From Bacteroidia bacterium (GTDB lineage Bacteria; Bacteroidota; Bacteroidia; Chitinophagales; Saprospiraceae), in assembly GCA_030431945.1 (NCBI GenBank), contig JAUIIF010000142.1:1-9169 (forward strand): a stretch of DNA of 9,169 nucleotides. The letters run 5' to 3'. This document shows, in pieces, positions 6,142-9,169 of this stretch; the stretch's first letter is position 1, and every line of letters begins with the position of its first letter. The position numbers and the translations under genes are program-made. The notes below the pieces were generated by a model. The model was not told the origin of the DNA, searched no databases, and saw only the letters and a list, made by a program, of their open reading frames with translations.

Positions 6142-7656
6142 CTAGCGACGGGCGCGACGACGCTTCTTAGGAGAAGCTCCGAAACGGTTTTGAGTACGAC
6201 CGCCACGGGCTTCCTCACTACCCTCGCTGCCCATTTTAATCATGGCGCAACGGAAGCCGACGGTACGGCTGGATTTATCTTCGTCCATAAAGCGACGCGT
6301 GCCGGGGCTCAGCCAGTAGGCGCGGTCGGCCCAGCTACCACCTTTGTACACCCGGGCCTTATCGGAAATAAGGGTGTGGGTGTTGGTAGCGTACTTGGCC
6401 AGACTCTGCTCATCGCCGTCCAGGTAGTTGTACACGCGGCCGCGCTGGTAGTTGTCACGCTGGGCAGCGTCTTCATCCTTCACGTATTCGTAGCGAAGGC
6501 GACCGAGGCTGTCCTTTGGCAGTACTGATCCATCAACGGGGTCACGGGCCACATCCCGGAAATCGTTACCCCGGAAGGCATTGAGTTCGTGGTTTTCCAC
6601 GTCGCTCAGATCCTGCGTCGTTAAGGGGCGGTACAAGTCGAGTACCCATTCGTTAACGTTACCGGCCATGTTGTAGAGACCGAAATCGTTCGGGTAGTTT
6701 TCCATGACCGGAGTAGTGATGGAAGAGCCGTCGTTTGGCTTACCGGCAATACCCATGTAGTCACCGCCACGCCGCTTGAAGTTGGCGTACATCTGGCCCT
6801 GGTACTTATCGTGGCGCTGGTAGCGCACGCTGGTACCACTCCAGGGATAGATCCGGCGATCGGTGTAGTTTTCGTCTTTTTCGTTAGCCTGCAGCCCCGG
6901 CAAAGCCAGTGCAGCGTACTCCCATTCTGCTTCGGTCGGCAGGCGGAATTCCGGCTGCAGGATACCGTCTTCGAGGCGTACGGCCCGTTCGCCGCCCGTG
7001 CGCAGGTCCTTCAGACCTTTACGGGGCTCCGTGTCGTACTGGCCGGCGAGGTAGGAATCAGAAATGAATACCTGATCGTCTTTGGCTTCCGGGCTTGGGT
7101 TAAGGATGCCCTTGTCAATGAGGATGGCTTCGTTCATCCGGTCCGTCCGCCAGCGGGCGAATTCCCGGGCCTGGCGCCAGGAAACACCGACCACGGGGTG
7201 ATCCTTAGTTGCCGGGTGGCGGAGGTAATTTTGTACGTAAGGCTCATTGAAGGAGAGCTCGTCACGCCAGACCAGGGTATCCGGCAGGGCATTGACGTAC
7301 ACTTCGGGGTAAGATTCTCCGTAGGAAACCTGCGTCCACTCCAGGTAAAAGAGGTAATCGGCATTGCTCATTTCCGTCTGGTCCATAAAGAAAGAAGAGA
7401 CCGTTACCCGCCGCGGGATGTTATCCCAGTCGTAAGGAACGTCTTCTTCCGTGAAGCCCATCACGAAGTTGCCACCGGGAATCAGGACCATGTTCGGAGG
7501 CGTCTCCTGGCCTTCGTATTCTGATTTGGTTTCAAAACCACCCCACTTGGTGTCGTTCATCTTCCAGCCAGTAGTGGCAGAGCGTTCGTTCTTGCCGCAG
7601 GAAGTGAGTATGACTGCCAGGCAAAGAAAGGGCAGCGCTTTAATCCAGTATTTCAT
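6142..7656 (-). CDS. gldJ: Gliding motility lipoprotein GldJ (FGE/sulfatase-modifying-factor fold)
   Basis: A 504-residue protein from ATG 7656 to TAG. A lipoprotein signal with lipobox LTSC predicts lipidation at C20. The rest is an FGE-sulfatase-like (C-type-lectin-type) domain: MVLIPGGNFVMG (56-67), RLPTEAEWEYAA (238-249), YPWSG (270-274), NMAGNVNEWV (329-338), RVYKGGSWADRAYW (435-448) and GFRCAM (467-472). The TGWK...GGF segment after the lipobox, ALPDTLVWRDEL, the ANF-GDY-GIAG block and the GGSW-DR-YWL block match GldJ as I remember it from Flavobacterium johnsoniae, where it is needed for gliding and for type IX secretion. GldK shares the fold and is the main alternative, but murF as neighbour favours GldJ. 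The two active-site cysteines of true formylglycine-generating enzymes are absent, so a structural role is expected. The protein ends in a strongly basic tail, PKKRRRARR. It has its own promoter and terminator, suggesting a monocistronic unit. Confidence 0.93.
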   Translation of the reverse strand: MKYWIKALPFLCLAVILTSCGKNERSATTGWKMNDTKWGGFETKSEYEGQETPPNMVLIPGGNFVMGFTEEDVPYDWDNIPRRVTVSSFFMDQTEMSNADYLFYLEWTQVSYGESYPEVYVNALPDTLVWRDELSFNEPYVQNYLRHPATKDHPVVGVSWRQAREFARWRTDRMNEAILIDKGILNPSPEAKDDQVFISDSYLAGQYDTEPRKGLKDLRTGGERAVRLEDGILQPEFRLPTEAEWEYAALALPGLQANEKDENYTDRRIYPWSGTSVRYQRHDKYQGQMYANFKRRGGDYMGIAGKPNDGSSITTPVMENYPNDFGLYNMAGNVNEWVLDLYRPLTTQDLSDVENHELNAFRGNDFRDVARDPVDGSVLPKDSLGRLRYEYVKDEDAAQRDNYQRGRVYNYLDGDEQSLAKYATNTHTLISDKARVYKGGSWADRAYWLSPGTRRFMDEDKSSRTVGFRCAMIKMGSEGSEEARGGRTQNRFGASPKKRRRARR

Positions 7657-7698
7657 AAAATCTGAGGTAAACCGAGTTGTTTCAGGAATTAGCGGCGG

Positions 7699-7728
7699 CA
7701 AATATACGTCGTAATAATGCAGTGCAAA
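7699..7728 (-). promoter_or_regulatory. Bacteroidota-type promoter of gldJ
   Basis: On the minus strand TTTG (7728-7725) is followed after 18 bases by TATATTTG (7706-7699), a perfect match to the Bacteroidota -7 consensus TAnnTTTG with an accepted -33/-7 spacing. Transcription would begin near 7692 and give a leader of about 35 bases before the gldJ ATG. The TTG inside the -7 box is also the first possible start codon in the gldJ frame, which argues against the longer start. Confidence 0.8.
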
Positions 7729-7894
7729 GGGATGACGCCGCTCTCGATGAGTTAAACCGTGGAAAGCACCGGCCTATTGTGCGACAAATCTTAAAGTTTT
7801 TGAGAAAATAGCACTTCCTCCATCAGGAGCAACAATTTCAGCAAAGCGGGCGCGGACGCAGGTGCAATCGGCGTCCTTTACGAGCCAGGGCTGA

Positions 7895-8482
7895 TCAGTT
7901 GGCCCTTTTGTTCCGTTCATCCTGCAGCTGACGCCGGAGTGATTGCTCCACCTCCAGGCGGCTTTTCCGGCTTTTCTCCAGTTCTGCCGCCGTTTTTTCC
8001 CGGGCCAGCCGGGCTTCTTTGCTTGAAGCCACGGCCACCCGCATCCGCGCCAGGGCAAACAGAAGCAACGCCAGCAGCAGGCCGATCAGCGACCAGAGGA
8101 TCAGATTGTAAGTAGACTTCGTCAGGGACATCCCCAAAACACTAATGCTGTCTTTTTCTTCCGTCAGGTCAGCAACCAGGCGGTCACGCTCCGTAATTTC
8201 CGCAGCCTGACCGTCAAGCGCGCCCTTTTGTTCCGCCAGGGTGGCCGTCAAGCTTTCAATTTCTGCCGTGTAGCGCCGGATGGAATCCTGAACGTTGCCA
8301 ATAAAAGCGTTCAGGAAATTTTGCCGGACGACCCGAAACGTCTGAAACTTATTGGATACCCGGACCATCTCATCAAACTGCTGCTGCAGGCTCAGGCTGT
8401 CCGCCTGCGCGGGGTTGCCCGGTTGAGCAGAAAGAGAAAAAGAAAAAAGGAAAAGCAAGGGAATTACGCGAAAAATCTTCAT
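7895..8482 (-). CDS. Conserved hypothetical protein: signal peptide, coiled coil, one membrane helix, coiled-coil tail
   Basis: A 195-residue protein from ATG 8482 to TGA. A signal peptide (1-19, cleaved near SLSA-Q) precedes a periplasmic coiled-coil stretch (about 60-112, rich in E, Q, L and R heptads), a membrane helix (about 126-147) and a charged C-terminal coiled coil ending EQSLRRQLQDERNKRAN. If the signal peptide is cleaved, the tail is cytoplasmic. The closing LRR.LQDE.NK motif and overall layout match a Bacteroidota family that I recall being auto-labelled 'tRNA (guanine-N1)-methyltransferase'. I see no SAM-binding or SPOUT motif, so that label looks wrong and the function is unknown. 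It is the nearest upstream gene to gldJ (238 bp away), but gldJ has its own promoter. A weak 6-bp hairpin (GGACGC/GCGTCC, 7854-7876) lies just past the stop. The gene could act in the envelope, on context alone. Confidence 0.85.
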   Translation of the reverse strand: MKIFRVIPLLFLFSFSLSAQPGNPAQADSLSLQQQFDEMVRVSNKFQTFRVVRQNFLNAFIGNVQDSIRRYTAEIESLTATLAEQKGALDGQAAEITERDRLVADLTEEKDSISVLGMSLTKSTYNLILWSLIGLLLALLLFALARMRVAVASSKEARLAREKTAAELEKSRKSRLEVEQSLRRQLQDERNKRAN

Positions 8483-8576
8483 TGAGCCAGTTTAATTGGG
8501 GCAGTCCTGCCGGAAAACCATGACAACATCGTCTCCTGCACCGCAAAGAAAAGCCAACTGCAGGAGATAAAAGGTT

Positions 8577-8602
8577 AATTCTCCCGAATTTCTTCGGGAA
8601 TT
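8577..8602. repeat. AT/GC hairpin upstream of the coiled-coil gene
   Basis: CCCGAA (8583-8588) pairs with TTCGGG (8593-8598) around TTTC. AATT on both sides (8577-8580 and 8599-8602) can extend the stem if two bases bulge. It lies about 95-120 bases upstream of the start at 8482. It might end transcription entering from the right, but no U-tract supports this. Confidence 0.4.
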
Positions 8603-8775
8603 CTGTCCCCTACCCTATCCATTTTCAGGTCGGCACTAAGCTCCTTTCCCGGTCTAAACCGAGGTAATGCAGCCAACCAAAATCAGGTAAAAGTCCGCCC
8701 CTCCGCAGATAAAATTGCCTTAATAAACCAATAACGACCTCCCCCCTCCTCAAGGCTAGACTGCGTCTTATGTGA

Positions 8776-8865
8776 TTTTCCGTGATTTTCGCGCCTTCCT
8801 TGTTTTCCGTGCCTTCCGTGTTGTCCGTGCCTTCCGTGTTGTCCGTGTTGTCCGTGCCCTCCGCG
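8776..8865. repeat. Nonanucleotide tandem array A (10 units)
   Basis: Ten consecutive 9-bp units in strict phase. Seven end in the core TCCGTG and three are degenerate (attttcgcg, ccttccttg, ccctccgcg). The first three bases vary among TTT, CCT and TTG in the perfect units. The degenerate units sit near the two ends of the array. It directly precedes the first copy of the 94-bp module. There are no unique spacers, so it is not a CRISPR. Confidence 0.9.
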
Positions 8866-8866
8866 C

Positions 8867-8961
8867 TCCCCAACCATCCAACACAACCAAAACCTAGGGG
8901 GCAAGCCCCCTCGCTACGAGAGACGGACCTCCGGTCCTGGCCAAAACCTCTTTCCAAAATA
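8867..8961. repeat. Composite-repeat module, copy 1 (95 bp)
   Basis: This segment (TCCCCAACCATCC to CCAAAATA) recurs at 9076-9169 with only one base missing in the second copy. It contains the palindromes AGGGGGC-AA-GCCCCCT (8896-8911) and GGACC-TCC-GGTCC (8925-8937). It always follows a 9-bp-period array after one or zero extra bases. Confidence 0.92.
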
Positions 8962-9002
8962 TACCCCTTCTCTCCAGGCAGACCCCTGATACCATAACAA
9001 TT

Positions 9003-9074
9003 AACTCTGTGTTTTCCGTGCCTTCCGTGCCTTCCGTGTCTTCCGTGTCTTCCGTGTCTTCCGTGCTTTCCGTG
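9003..9074. repeat. Nonanucleotide tandem array B (8 units)
   Basis: One degenerate unit (aactctgtg, 9003-9011) is followed by seven perfect-core units ending in TTCCGTG, with leading bases TT, CC, CC, TC, TC, TC and CT. The unit length is exactly 9 throughout. It has the same unit and the same placement before the module as array A, but a different unit order and number, as expected of a tandem array that gains and loses units. Confidence 0.92.
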
Positions 9075-9075
9075 T

Positions 9076-9169
9076 TCCCCAACCATCCAACACAACCAAA
9101 ACCTAGGGGGCAAGCCCCCTCGCTACGAGAGACGGACCTCCGGTCCTGGCCAAAACCTCTTTCAAAATA
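9076..9169. repeat. Composite-repeat module, copy 2 (94 bp, at window edge)
   Basis: Nearly identical to 8867-8961, lacking one C near the end (TTTCAAAATA versus TTTCCAAAATA). The two palindromes are at 9105-9120 and 9134-9146. The copies are offset by 209 bp. The window ends exactly where copy 1 also ends, so whether the module continues or a further array follows cannot be seen. Confidence 0.92.

Larger units (their letters stand above)
8483..9169. other. Gene-free stretch with composite repeats
   Basis: These 687 bp contain no gene I can support. Bases 8483-8775 are unremarkable apart from one hairpin. From 8776 to the right edge the sequence consists of two copies of a composite repeat, listed piece by piece, separated by a 41-base unique spacer (8962-9002). 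Open frames here are translations of the repeats and carry no known domain. Confidence 0.7.

Noticed and set aside
6811..7524. 237-codon plus-strand open frame opposite gldJ
   Set aside because: Antisense shadow of gldJ; its composition follows the codons of the real gene.
6142..7656. Active formylglycine-generating enzyme / sulfatase maturation factor
   Set aside because: The catalytic cysteine pair is absent, the protein is a lipoprotein of GldJ type, and no sulfatase gene is nearby.
7657..7701. Longer gldJ start at TTG 7701
   Set aside because: That TTG is part of the perfect -7 promoter element, and the extra 15 residues would precede the lipoprotein signal. ATG 7656 puts the signal peptide at the N-terminus.
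7774..8058. 94-codon minus-strand frame overlapping the coiled-coil gene
   Set aside because: An out-of-frame, Trp/Arg-rich translation overlapping a better-supported gene.
8776..9074. CRISPR array
   Set aside because: The unit is 9 bp and directly contiguous with no spacers, and no cas gene is visible.
8625..9113. 162-codon minus-strand frame with HGR/HGK repeats as a collagen-like gene
   Set aside because: It consists of the 9-bp array and the duplicated module read in two different frames. The arrays are open in every minus-strand frame and there is no convincing start.

Overview
The window looks like a chromosomal segment of a moderately GC-rich Bacteroidota bacterium, most plausibly of the Saprospiria/Lewinella type. 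The support is a gliding-motility lipoprotein (GldJ) next to murF, a promoter of the Bacteroidota form (TTTG / TAnnTTTG), small proteins of families I know only from this phylum, and little reliance on Shine-Dalgarno sequences. The placement rests on gene content read by eye, not on a search.

All seven supportable genes lie on the minus strand, so they read from high to low coordinates. In transcription order they are: a secreted/membrane coiled-coil protein (8482-7895); gldJ (7656-6142) with its own clear promoter and a strong hairpin terminator; murF (6014-4686); a small helical-repeat-like protein (4299-4012) closely followed by a phospholipid N-methyltransferase-like enzyme (3962-3411); an OmpR/PhoB-type response regulator without a visible kinase (3201-2518); and a large membrane-anchored VWA-domain protein (from 2082, running off the left edge just before its expected stop).

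The genes share an envelope theme: peptidoglycan precursor synthesis (murF), gliding and type IX secretion (gldJ), possible phospholipid head-group methylation, and two membrane proteins exposed to the periplasm. They are not one operon. A terminator separates gldJ from murF, and gaps of roughly 200-440 bp separate several others.

Three non-coding stretches exceed 300 bp. 2083-2517 holds a cluster of short hairpins. 4300-4685 holds three small inverted repeats downstream of murF. 8483-9169 holds the most unusual sequence: two tandem copies of a composite element, each made of a 9-bp-period array (core TCCGTG) joined to a nearly identical ~94-bp module with two compact palindromes. The second copy touches the window edge, so the cluster may continue beyond it.
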